Positions 1 through 5,966 of a stretch of DNA of 10,368 nt are shown here, one piece after another (the stretch's first letter is position 1; each line of letters starts with the position of its first letter). The stretch is taken from the NCBI GenBank assembly GCA_026770615.1, contig MU631307.1:583598-593965 (forward strand), given 5' to 3'. Source of the DNA: Pavlovales sp. CCMP2436. Its lineage: Eukaryota > Haptophyta > Pavlovophyceae > Pavlovales. The position numbers and the translations under genes are program-made. A model generated the notes under the pieces. That model worked only from the letters and a program-made list of their open reading frames with translations, made no database searches and was not told the DNA's origin.

Positions 1-7
1 AATCAAA

Positions 8-118
8 GGGCGGGCCGCGTCGAGGATGGTCGCGAGGGGGGGGATCATTATTATAGTTGGTATATAAATGACAGGTGGGAGGGGGGGGAGGGGGCGGGCC
101 GCGTCGATGAAGTTCGCG
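8..118 (+). repeat. Direct repeat pair, 27 bp
   Basis: GGGCGGGCCGCGTCGA followed by a variable 11 bp occurs at 8-34 and again at 92-118, 24 of 27 bases identical, separated by an AT-rich patch and a G-run. Function not evident. Confidence 0.6.
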
Positions 119-146
119 GCCTGTCAATATTAGTTAGTTATTTAGT

Positions 147-260
147 TTGATCCTTCGAAACATCCGCAACCGCCCTAGGCGTTGAGTGAGGTGGCTTTCA
201 TGATATCTGCAGTGGAAGGGGGCGCTCAGCCCCCCTGAGCAGCAATCAGCCTTGATGAAG
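147..260 (+). mobile_element. Solitary arm of the same MITE-like family
   Basis: Matches the arms of the element at 1745-2153: it begins TTTGATCC, carries CCTAGGCGTTG and CTGCAGTGG in the same order as the reverse complement of the right arm, then GGGGGCGCTCAGCCCCC and TGAGCAGCAATCAGCC. It is followed by diverged sequence reminiscent of the trinucleotide core, with no matching second arm nearby. Probably a truncated or rearranged copy. Confidence 0.65.
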
Positions 261-1015
261 ATGGCTACACTGTGTGTCTATCATTACTATAGTTATGATA
301 ATCACCATGAACAGTATGAAGTATGAACCTACTATTTAAATACGACATTCTAGCCTGAGCCCCTCAGTGCTCTATGGTAGTTATAATTAGACGTCCACAC
401 TTTTAAAATATGTTCCGTCACCAATTTGACCTCTATAACCCCTGCTGCCAGGACTTATGTCTGACGTCGACCAAGTCTGTGAGTGAACAGCACCTGTTAA
501 ACCATAATGAGCCGCTTATAATATATATTTATGTGTAGTATATATTCATTATAATATTTATGCTCCATCTGTGTTTGCCAGCTACTGTGTGTGTATTTCA
601 ATATCTAGAAGTAAGTTCGTCCCCTGACAGGTCTCCACCGGACCCTTACTTCAAGGGGCACCGGACCCAAGCGTTGAGAAACACTCGGATCAGGGGACCT
701 TTGCAGGGCACACGGATACCCTGCTGTCTTCTGCACCCCCCCCCCCCCCCCCCCCTTAAAAAAAAAAAAAACTCCATCTCCTGCCCCCCTCACTACGTAA
801 AATTGTAGTCTCGGCTACTACCCCCGCCCAACCTCTTCTCTGCTGCGTGTTAGCATGAAGGTCTCAGACCCAGACCTGTTGCAAATTGCTGAGCCGCATA
901 TATATTACTGATAGGGATTCAAACTGGCGTCTGACTGTCCTGGAAGCTCTGCTTGTTTGAGCACTGCGTCGCCCATTGCCTGCTGCGTGCCTTAGATTGT
1001 TGTTTTATTGGAATC
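261..1015. other. Non-coding stretch, low-complexity tracts
   Basis: No ORF with coding character in either strand. Contains an AT-rich segment (about 285-560), a short direct repeat CACCGGACCC (636-645 and 659-668), and a striking C20-TT-A14 double homopolymer at 736-771. The 82- and 62-codon ORFs across it only read the homopolymers as Pro, Lys, Gly or Phe. Confidence 0.5.
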
Positions 1016-1016
1016 A

Positions 1017-1063
1017 CCTCTCGGAGTAAGTGACGTCGTTATTAACCGACGTCAATGAGAGGT
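1017..1063. repeat. Nested inverted repeat with TGACGTCG arms
   Basis: TGACGTCG (1031-1038) and CGACGTCA (1047-1054) are perfect inverted arms around an 8-nt spacer. Outside them ACCTCTC (1017-1023) pairs with GAGAGGT (1057-1063). The ACGT core resembles bZIP-type sites, but a regulatory role is only a guess; it could also be a transposon relic or an RNA hairpin. Confidence 0.5.
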
Positions 1064-1094
1064 TGAACGATCAGAATAAATTAAAAGTTAAAAT

Positions 1095-1434
1095 CACCTG
1101 CTCGAGGCGTGTGTAACTCTATACATTGTTGTTGAATTAGAATCTAGCTTTTTTCCATGTTCAGTTTCAGTTCGTTCGGACGGCCCTTGTGCCGATCTTT
1201 AAAAAGTAAAAAGGCTAAATTGGAATCACCTGTTCGAACAGCTCCATTTCCTTCTCGAGGCGCGTGTAACTAACTCTGTACTAACGAAGGGGGTTCTGGC
1301 TGGCGGCATGACAAATCATCAAGCTGATCTTAGCGCTCTGACGCAGGCTCCAACGCGTACCTCTATATATCGTTGTTATAACTAGAAGCACCTGTTCGAA
1401 AAGTTCCATTTCCTTCTCAAGGCGTGTGTAACTA
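1095..1434 (-). repeat. Triplicated 40-nt exon-like cassette with splice-site-like ends
   Basis: Read on the minus strand, copies at 1431-1392 and 1269-1230 are 40 nt, bounded by TAG before and GTGATT/GTGCTT after. Both would encode a TRLEKEMELFEQ-like peptide. A third copy (1116-1098) has the same ends but lacks 21 nt, an in-frame loss of seven codons. The sequence beyond each copy also shares an ATATACAA/ATATCG..TTGTTGTTGAAT-like segment. Phase does not simply fit exon 7 of the ALMT-like gene, so I do not call these exons. They may be a duplicated 3' exon or a tandem repeat that mimics one. Confidence 0.55.
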
Positions 1435-1715
1435 GCGAGCAACGGTTTAAGTTCGCCCCCTGAATTTTTACGTTATTTTATTATTATTTTATAATTAAGC
1501 ATGTGCCATATTCGGCTAGCCTGGTATGTCCCGGGAGCTGAGCGATTGGACTCTGGCGGTTCTGACGGTGGGGATATTGGGAAGGCCTCTATATGCAGTG
1601 CATATGCAGTGTGTACCAAATGAGACGTACGTTCGTGGGCGGAGATGTGTACCCAATGAGACGCACATTACTGGGCGGGGAGTAACTCGCGAGCAACGGC
1701 GTGAGCTCCCCCCTA
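1432..1715. repeat. Diverged repeat pair flanking a tandem 36-bp duplication
   Basis: GTAACT.GCGAGCAACGG occurs at about 1428-1446 and 1683-1700 with similar sequence beyond. Between them, 1611-1646 and 1647-1682 are a 36-bp tandem duplication starting GTGTACC.AATGAGACG. Upstream of that, GGGGATATTGGGAAGGCC (about 1570-1587) matches, with two changes, a subterminal piece of the foldback element arms (near 4714-4731). The 66-codon ORF covering this reads the tandem repeat as a repeated peptide and has no other coding sign. Confidence 0.5.
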
Positions 1716-1744
1716 AATTGCATTAATATATTTTTTGCTTTGAT

Positions 1745-2153
1745 TTGATTTTCATACACACTCAAGCGCTATAGGCGAGTGGGGTGGTGGCCTCATGATA
1801 TTATCCGCTCAAGTGGGAGGAGGCGCTCAGCCCCTTGAGCAGCAATCGGCATTTTCGGAGAAAAGATTTTCTGCGTGTGTGCTCGACGGATGGTTTACTA
1901 CTATTATTATTCTGATGATTATTGTTGTTATGGTTGTTGCCGTTGTCATTCTGATTATCATTATCATAATGCATCAGCTCATCATCATCATCATGGTTAT
2001 CATTACTATCATCAGAATCATCATCATTATTATTATTATAGTCAAGGCTGATTGCTACTCAGGGGTGCTGCGCGCCCCCTGTCACTGCAGTTATCATAAA
2101 ATCCACTTCCACCAACGCCTAGGGAGTTTGCGGGTGTGTTGAAGGGTCATCAA
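1745..2153. mobile_element. MITE-like element with inverted arms and an ATT/ATC microsatellite core
   Basis: The left arm (about 1745-1851) and the reverse complement of the right arm (about 2041-2153) align along their length. They share the core GGCGCkCAGC..C...TGAGyAGCAATC and a subterminal TATGATA-like box, and both begin with TGAT. Between them (about 1895-2040) is an imperfect ATT/ATC/ATG trinucleotide array. No coding capacity; the 115-codon ORF here (Ile/Met/Val-rich) is the microsatellite read through. The right end abuts exon 7 of the ALMT-like gene. Confidence 0.7.
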
Positions 2154-2172
2154 TATAAAAAAAAAAAATCAC
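2154..2172. repeat. A-tract at the donor side of exon 7
   Basis: A12 at 2157-2168. In the minus-strand transcript it gives GTGA followed by a long U-tract directly at the proposed donor. It separates exon 7 from the MITE end. Confidence 0.6.
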
Positions 2173-2279
2173 CTCGAATCCAGTGCATCACAGCCGCGGC
2201 CACCGCGCGAAAAATACGGCCAGTATCACCTGCTTCCCGCCCGGCCGCAACAAAACCCACGTCGTTCTGGGGATCGACG
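2173..2279 (-). CDS. ALMT-like gene, probable exon 7
   Basis: 107 nt from AAACAG|CGTCG (starts 2279) to CGAG|GTGATT (ends 2173), open in the phase required by exon 6. It encodes HVDPQNDVGFVAAGREAGDT then GRIFRAVAAAVMHWIR. The helical R..a.a.vm character resembles the region after WEP in ALMT proteins, but similarity is weak. If the donor is not used, the frame runs through a T-tract to a TGA at 2152-2150, ending with GDFFFLY. An internal donor at GCAG|GTGATA (2230/2229) is another option. Confidence 0.5.
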
Positions 2280-5200
2280 CTGTTTTAAATCAAGGGGGGG
2301 CAGGGGTGGGGGGATGGGTCGATAATTGTATTAATTTTCGTATTATGATACTTTTAATGTGGTATTATTATAGTAGTACGATTCGCAATCGTTATACAGT
2401 AGTCTTGGGGGGGGGTGGGGGGGGGGAGGAGGGATACCTGTAAGGCTGACTGCTGGGGCCTCGCGATACTTTGAAACATAATAATCTGAAATTATTTAAG
2501 TTCGTTTTTATTTCATGATATCAGAAGCTACTCACTGGGTCTTCGCCCCGGCAGTTGGGCCTCGCCGCGGCTCCCACCGGGCGAACGCGATGTTTTTCTT
2601 GACGTTTGATCGGGCTGCTGCAAGCTTCTTCCGCGCGTCCTATTTTATTACAACGATATTCAAATTCGCCTATTAAAAACGGCAACGCGTCCCCCTGGGC
2701 GTTTAAACCGTGTGTTTTAAAATATTTGTGCCCGATTTATAGTAAAGTTTCCTGTTTTTTTTATAGATTTACTTCTAAATAACGCATTCAAAGAAAAAGC
2801 TAAAAAAGCTAAAAAAATCAAAAATAAAAACATTACCTGCACGGCCGCAGAGGCGCTCGCCTCCTCTTCCTCCGAACCGAACTGTGTGTGTGTGCGTGTG
2901 TTAGGGGGGGGGGGGGGGGGGGGGGAGGGGACGGGGGGGATCAGGATTGGGGCAGAGGGCATGCATGGGTCGCGGAAGAGAGGGCTAGGGCTAGCGTGCA
3001 CCTGCGGAGCAGAAGAAGCTGCCGCCTCCCCCGCATCCCCCACCTCTGCTGTCGGCGCGCTCTCGTCCTGGCGCAACGCGTGCTTGCCGCACGCGCGCGT
3101 GAATTTGCTCGCTGAAAAATGCACCAGGTTTCCCGCCTCGTTGAGCGCAACCGCAGCCTCGACGGCGAGCCTAATTTTTTTTTTTTTTTTTTTTTTACAA
3201 CAACAACCACAGCAACGATCATACTTGTGTTGAGAACAGCAGCCAAAATGAACAACAATACAAATCATAAGAAGAAGAAGAAGAGTAACACCAGAGCGAT
3301 AGCGTTTCCGTTGGTTTTTTAGCTTTCGCGCGGCTTTTGGCCACTTAGTCCGAATCAGTTCATCCGGTCAGGAATAAGTAGTCGTACACAGGCTATACGG
3401 TAATTCTGATTTGTTGTCGACAAACAACAGTTACTGCCAGGAGCGCGAGGATGTGTGTGCAAATAAAATGCAGGTGTAAATGCAAATGTGGATGAAAATT
3501 TTATGTTAATTTAAATACCGGTCAGAGGCGAGGTATGGCCACAACAATCATACTCATCATAAAAACAGCGGCCAAAATTAGCAGCAATAATAAGAAGAAG
3601 AACAACAACACCAACAGTAACGACAGTAAAAACAATAACAACAGTTACCGGTCAGAGGCGAGGTAAGGCCACATCGCAGCAGCCACGAGCGCGAGCAGCG
3701 CGCCGCAGAGAATGGTGCCGACACGAGCAGCCGAGCTCATCACTCCTTCCTTGTGGTTCACCTAAGCCCCGTGCAGTGGTTCGGGAAGGGGGGGAGGGGA
3801 GGGGGGGGGTGAATAAGTAACAGACTAGTTTACTCCCCCTGGCCATAAGTCCGGTCTCTCAGTTTTCCCGCTATGTATGGGGGCCTTCCCAACGTCCCCG
3901 CTGGCTGAAAAGTCAGGGCCCAGTCGCCTGGGACCTGAGGCGCATTTGGCTAGATGACAAGCGCCCACTAGGAATAAAAATTGAGTGCTTGCGTAAATAA
4001 ATAAATAAATACATACATAATGGTAATTTTTAACTTTTTTGAGACCCCGGCCGTCTACGCCACGGGGACTCGAATCCCAGCCGCGCCACGCCCGGAGGTG
4101 GGGCCGCTGGATTGTAGGAGGGCCTGATGCTTGCCAGGGGTACTCCCCGAGTGCGGCGTGTCGCCTTTGAGGCGCGCAGGTGCGGCCGTCGCGCCCTCGT
4201 TCGCCTGGGACGGGGGACGATCAGGCGGGTCTTCGGAGGAGAAGGGCACACGGCTCGCCTATGAGGCGCGCGACGGCTCCAGCGGGCTCCTCCGACCTTC
4301 TCCCGATCCTTGGGCCTTCAGGGGGGGGGCGGGGGGCCGTCGCGCGCCTCACAGGCGAGCCGTGTGCCCTTCTCCTTCGAAGACCCGCCTGATCGCACCC
4401 TGTCCCAGGCGAACGAGGGCGCGACGGCCGCACCTGCGCGCCTCAAAGGCGACACGGCGCGCTCAGGGAGCACCCCCGGCAAGCAGCAGGCCTTTCCACA
4501 ACCCAGCGGCCCCACCTCCGGGTGCGGCGCAGCTGGGATCCAAGTCCCCGCGGCGTAGACGGCCGGGTTCTCAAAAGTAAAAAAATTGCCATTTTTGTAT
4601 TTATTTATTTATTTGTTTACGCAAGCACTCAATTTTTATTCCTAGTAGGCACTTGTCATCTAGCCAAATGCGCCTTAGGTCCCAGACGACTGGGCATTGA
4701 CTTTTCAGCCAGCGGGGACGTTGGGAAGGCCCCCATTCATAGCGGGTAAACTGAGAGACCGGACTTATGGCCAGGGGGAGTAATAATGATAGCATAGTAC
4801 CTCAATTAGATAGTGAAATATATCAGCTAAAAAAACACTACTGTACAGTCTTTAATAAATGGGGGGAAGGGGTTCAGCACAAGGCCCAGTCGGAGCAGCC
4901 GCAACGGAGCTGACCGTGTAAGCTCGTGGGAGAAACAAGGGCGCGGACTCGGGCTCAGGCTCGGGCTTGGGATTGAGCTCGGGCTCAGGCTTGGGCTCGG
5001 GCTCAGGCTTAGGCTAGGGGCAAGAGCTAGGCTCGGGCTCGGGCTAGAGGCAAGGGCTAGGCTCGGGCTCAGGCTTAGGCTTGGGCTAGGGGCAAGGGCT
5101 AGGCTCGGGCTCGGGATAGGGGCAAGGGCTAGACTTGGGCTCGGGCTCAAGCTTGGGATAGGGGCAAGGGCTAGGGGCAAGGGCTAGGCTCGGGCTCGGG

Positions 5201-5966
5201 CTCAGGCCTAGGCTAGGGGCAAGGGTTAGGCTCGGGCTCGGGCTTGGGCTCGGGCTCGGGCAAGGGGCAAGGGCTAGGCTTGGGCTCACCATTAGAAGCA
5301 TGCAGAAGGTTAAGTTGAAAAGTGTCAGTGCGTATTCCCACTCCGAGTACGCCACGGACGTGCGTGCTTGGAGGAGCAGAGAGTAGGCCACTGTAGTCAC
5401 GAGGAGCACGGCGATGGGCAAACAGGCCAGCGTGACCTACGTGTGTGTGGATGCGTGTGTGTGTGTGTGGGTGGGTGGGTGTGTGTGACGGGCAAGCAGG
5501 CCAGCGTGACCTATGTGTGTGTGTGAGTGGGTGTGACCTATTAATAGCAGGCCAGCGTGACCTATAAAGATTCATGATTAATTGTAGGGTGGGAGGGAGG
5601 GTTATGGGGCTTGTGTGTGTGTGTGGGTGTGGATGGGTGGGTGGGGGGGGGGGATGGTTGTGTGTGTGTGACCTCTCGCGGCGCGAGCGACAAGAGCAGG
5701 TTGAGAGGCACGGCGAGAAGCGCCGCCGCGAGCGTGCCCACGCCGCGGTTGACGCCCCGCGAGATGACGCCCCCGAGCGTGGGCCCCATTGACGCAATCA
5801 CCACAGTTGTTATTAGCACCCACTCGCCCGCTCCGCCCAGCAAAGCGTTCGTCTGCGGCAACAGCGGCAGCACTGCGGCCACCGCCGTCGCGATTGCGGC
5901 CTTGAGCACGTAGAAGTTGACTCCGGCGAAGGCCAGCGGCGTCAGTTTTCGTCGCCGTAGAAGCAT
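2173..5966 (-). CDS. ALMT/FUSC-like anion channel or transporter, seven-exon gene model (C-terminus unresolved)
   Basis: Joined exons on the minus strand are 5966-5673, 5436-5290, 3761-3649, 3170-3002, 2881-2837, 2639-2536 and 2279-2173. All junctions are GT..AG and phases stay consistent, giving about 326 residues. Seen: hydrophobic segments near residues 22-36, 48-62, 77-95, 100-118, 134-147 and 161-181. These are followed by a hydrophilic helical part with FARWEP at 275-280. Family knowledge: aluminium-activated malate transporters (ALMT, related to FUSC/ArAE proteins) have six membrane segments. They carry a conserved TVV..GxTLxxGxNRGxGTL stretch, an LTF segment, an A.R..TI..G segment and a cytosolic WEP motif. 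All have counterparts here in the right order. Inference: an anion/organic-acid channel in a cell membrane. The first Met (5966) is the most upstream in frame, but an earlier exon is possible. No certain last exon or stop was found. Assignment from recalled motifs, not from an alignment. Confidence 0.72.
2280..2535 (-). other. Intron 6 of the ALMT-like gene
   Basis: Between GTGAGT (2535) and AAACAG (2280). AT-rich with interrupted G-runs on the plus strand (2407-2426), C-runs in the transcript. No further exon seen. The 86-codon plus-strand ORF here reads the G-runs as Gly and is not coding. Confidence 0.5.
2536..2639 (-). CDS. ALMT-like gene, exon 6, WEP motif
   Basis: 104 nt from AATAG|GACGCG (starts 2639) to a near-consensus donor CCA|GTGAGT (ends 2536). 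Residues 257-290 include KKNIAFARWEPRRGP. The (F)A.WEP.(H/R)G motif is a hallmark of the ALMT cytosolic domain. Phase 0 in, phase 2 out. This motif is the best evidence that the gene continues this far past the foldback element. Confidence 0.7.
2837..2881 (-). CDS. ALMT-like gene, exon 5 (45-nt mini-exon)
   Basis: 15 codons (FGSEEEEASASAAVQ) between CACACACAG|TTC and GTGCAG|GTAATG, phase 0 to phase 0. It codes an acidic linker. The intron before it (3001-2882) is 120 nt and stays open in the same frame, so exons 4 and 5 could also be translated through as one exon. Confidence 0.55.
2904..2925. repeat. G22 homopolymer inside intron 4
   Basis: 22 uninterrupted G on the plus strand, flanked by (GT)n on one side and GGGGACGGGGGG on the other. 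It sits in the 120-nt intron between exons 4 and 5 as a C-tract in the transcript, possibly serving as its pyrimidine tract. Confidence 0.8.
3002..3170 (-). CDS. ALMT-like gene, exon 4
   Basis: 169 nt beginning after ATTAG (exon starts 3170). The first G completes the split Arg codon from exon 3. It encodes the start of the cytosolic part (LAVEAAVALNEAGNLV..), which in ALMT proteins is the helical region right after the last membrane segment. It then runs into a low-complexity acidic/Ala stretch ending SSAPQ at the donor GCAG|GTGCAC. The acceptor is unusual because the upstream 22 nt are all A in the transcript. Confidence 0.65.
3175..3648 (-). repeat. Intron 3 of the ALMT-like gene with internal and exon-edge duplications
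   Basis: The 27 nt at 3647-3673 (end of exon 3 plus donor) recur at 3517-3543 with one mismatch, offset exactly 130 bp. Two longer diverged copies of an AAC/AAG-rich segment (about 3197-3300 and 3544-3640) share GATCATACT/AATCATACT, ACAGC.GCCAAAAT and a run of AGAAGAAG. The acceptor side carries T22 on the plus strand (3175-3196), i.e. A22 in the transcript just before TTAG. Confidence 0.6.
3649..3761 (-). CDS. ALMT-like gene, exon 3
   Basis: 113 nt from acceptor CTTAG|GTGAAC (starts 3761) to donor GACCG|GTAACT (ends 3649), entering in phase 0 and leaving in phase 2. It encodes MSSAARVGTILCGALLALVA then AAMWPYLASD. This is the sixth hydrophobic segment, and it matches the family pattern A.R..TI..G followed by a P/W membrane exit. 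The exon end plus donor is copied 130 bp further on inside the next intron. Confidence 0.75.
3831..4782. mobile_element. 952-bp foldback (long inverted-repeat) transposon, Tc1/mariner- or Stowaway-like, in intron 2 of the ALMT-like gene
   Basis: Arms 3831-4277 and 4336-4782 are both 447 bp, reverse complements of each other with roughly 90% or better identity and almost no net indels. They enclose a 58-bp loop. The outer dinucleotide on both sides is TA, consistent with a TA target duplication, and the inner terminus begins CTCCCCCTGGCCATAAGTCC. TA duplication plus a CTCCC terminus is typical of Stowaway MITEs/Tc1-mariner non-autonomous elements (family knowledge). No transposase is encoded. 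The long Arg/Pro-rich ORFs on both strands are reflections of the palindrome. Each arm holds an (AAAT)n stretch near 3990-4015 and 4600-4620. Confidence 0.85.
4936..5283. repeat. G-rich hexamer minisatellite in intron 2
   Basis: About 350 bp of imperfect hexamers on the plus strand (GGGCTC, GGGCTA, GGGCAA, AGGCTT, AGGCTA). The cleanest part, 5234-5273, has GGG runs spaced by three bases many times in a row, a textbook G-quadruplex motif. Minus-strand ORFs through it are Pro/Ser/Leu/Ala repeats in every frame, so I treat it as non-coding. A short similar array lies at about 6008-6040, upstream of exon 1. Confidence 0.8.
5290..5436 (-). CDS. ALMT-like gene, exon 2
   Basis: 49 codons in phase 0, from acceptor CGTAG|GTC (exon starts 5436) to CTAATG|GTGAGC (exon ends 5290). 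Residues 99-147 of the model. It encodes hydrophobic LACLPIAVLLVTTVAYSLLL, an ARTSVAYSEWEYALT segment, then LFNLTFCMLLM, which fits the 'YxYxxxxFxLTF' region of ALMT proteins. The 17 nt around its acceptor occur twice more in the preceding intron (see repeats). Confidence 0.75.
5423..5564 (-). repeat. Triplicated splice acceptor region of exon 2
   Basis: CAGGCCAGCGTGACCTA (plus-strand sense) occurs at 5423-5439, 5497-5513 and 5548-5564. The first contains the acceptor and first codons of exon 2. The second extends the match into more exon sequence (GA.GGGCAA.CAGG). All lie in a GT-rich microsatellite background inside intron 1. Confidence 0.75.
5442..5670. repeat. GT-rich microsatellites of intron 1
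   Basis: Imperfect (GT)n, (GGGT)n and G-runs at about 5442-5490, 5514-5535 and 5611-5670, interrupted by the acceptor-region copies. In the minus-strand transcript these are CA and C-rich tracts between donor 5672 and acceptor 5437. His/Thr/Pro-rich ORFs across them are artefacts. Confidence 0.7.
5673..5966 (-). CDS. ALMT-like gene, exon 1
   Basis: 98 codons from the ATG at 5966-5964 to GAG at 5675-5673, where the donor GTCACA begins (5672). It encodes three hydrophobic segments and the most family-specific stretch: EWVLITTVV followed by GPTLGGVISRGVNRGVGTLA (about residues 48-80), matching the ALMT/FUSC pattern of a TVV strand then a G..R G.NR..GTL loop. The ATG follows an AG directly (..GGAAG|ATG), so this could also be an internal exon with its acceptor there. 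Overlapping ORFs in other frames on both strands are shadows. Confidence 0.75.

Noticed and set aside
608..620. Strong donor-like GTAAGT on the plus strand at 611-616
   Set aside because: No coding exon precedes it and no paired acceptor or exon follows; a chance match.
1095..1434. CRISPR-like array
   Set aside because: Only three diverged copies of unequal spacing with one deleted; the sequence is eukaryotic and no cas-like gene is present.
1795..2142. 115-codon Ile-rich, membrane-like ORF
   Set aside because: The hydrophobic stretch is the ATT/ATC microsatellite inside the MITE-like element.
4030..4580. Several overlapping ORFs (64-149 codons) on both strands in the foldback region
   Set aside because: They mirror each other because the DNA is a palindrome, are Arg/Pro/Gly-rich, and match no protein domain.
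4827..5180. Pro/Ser/Leu/Ala repeat proteins on the minus strand
   Set aside because: They are the hexamer minisatellite translated in each frame; real exons of the transporter flank it and splice over it.
4936..5283. Telomere-like repeat
   Set aside because: Hexamers are GGGCTC/GGGCTA/GGGCAA variants, imperfect and intronic, not a uniform telomeric unit.
5213..5797. 194-codon minus-strand ORF and the 72/100-codon plus-strand ORFs over exon 1 and intron 1
   Set aside because: They read exon 1 in wrong frames and the GT/CA microsatellite as His/Thr/Pro or Val/Gly; the exon 1 frame with ALMT motifs is clearly the coding one.
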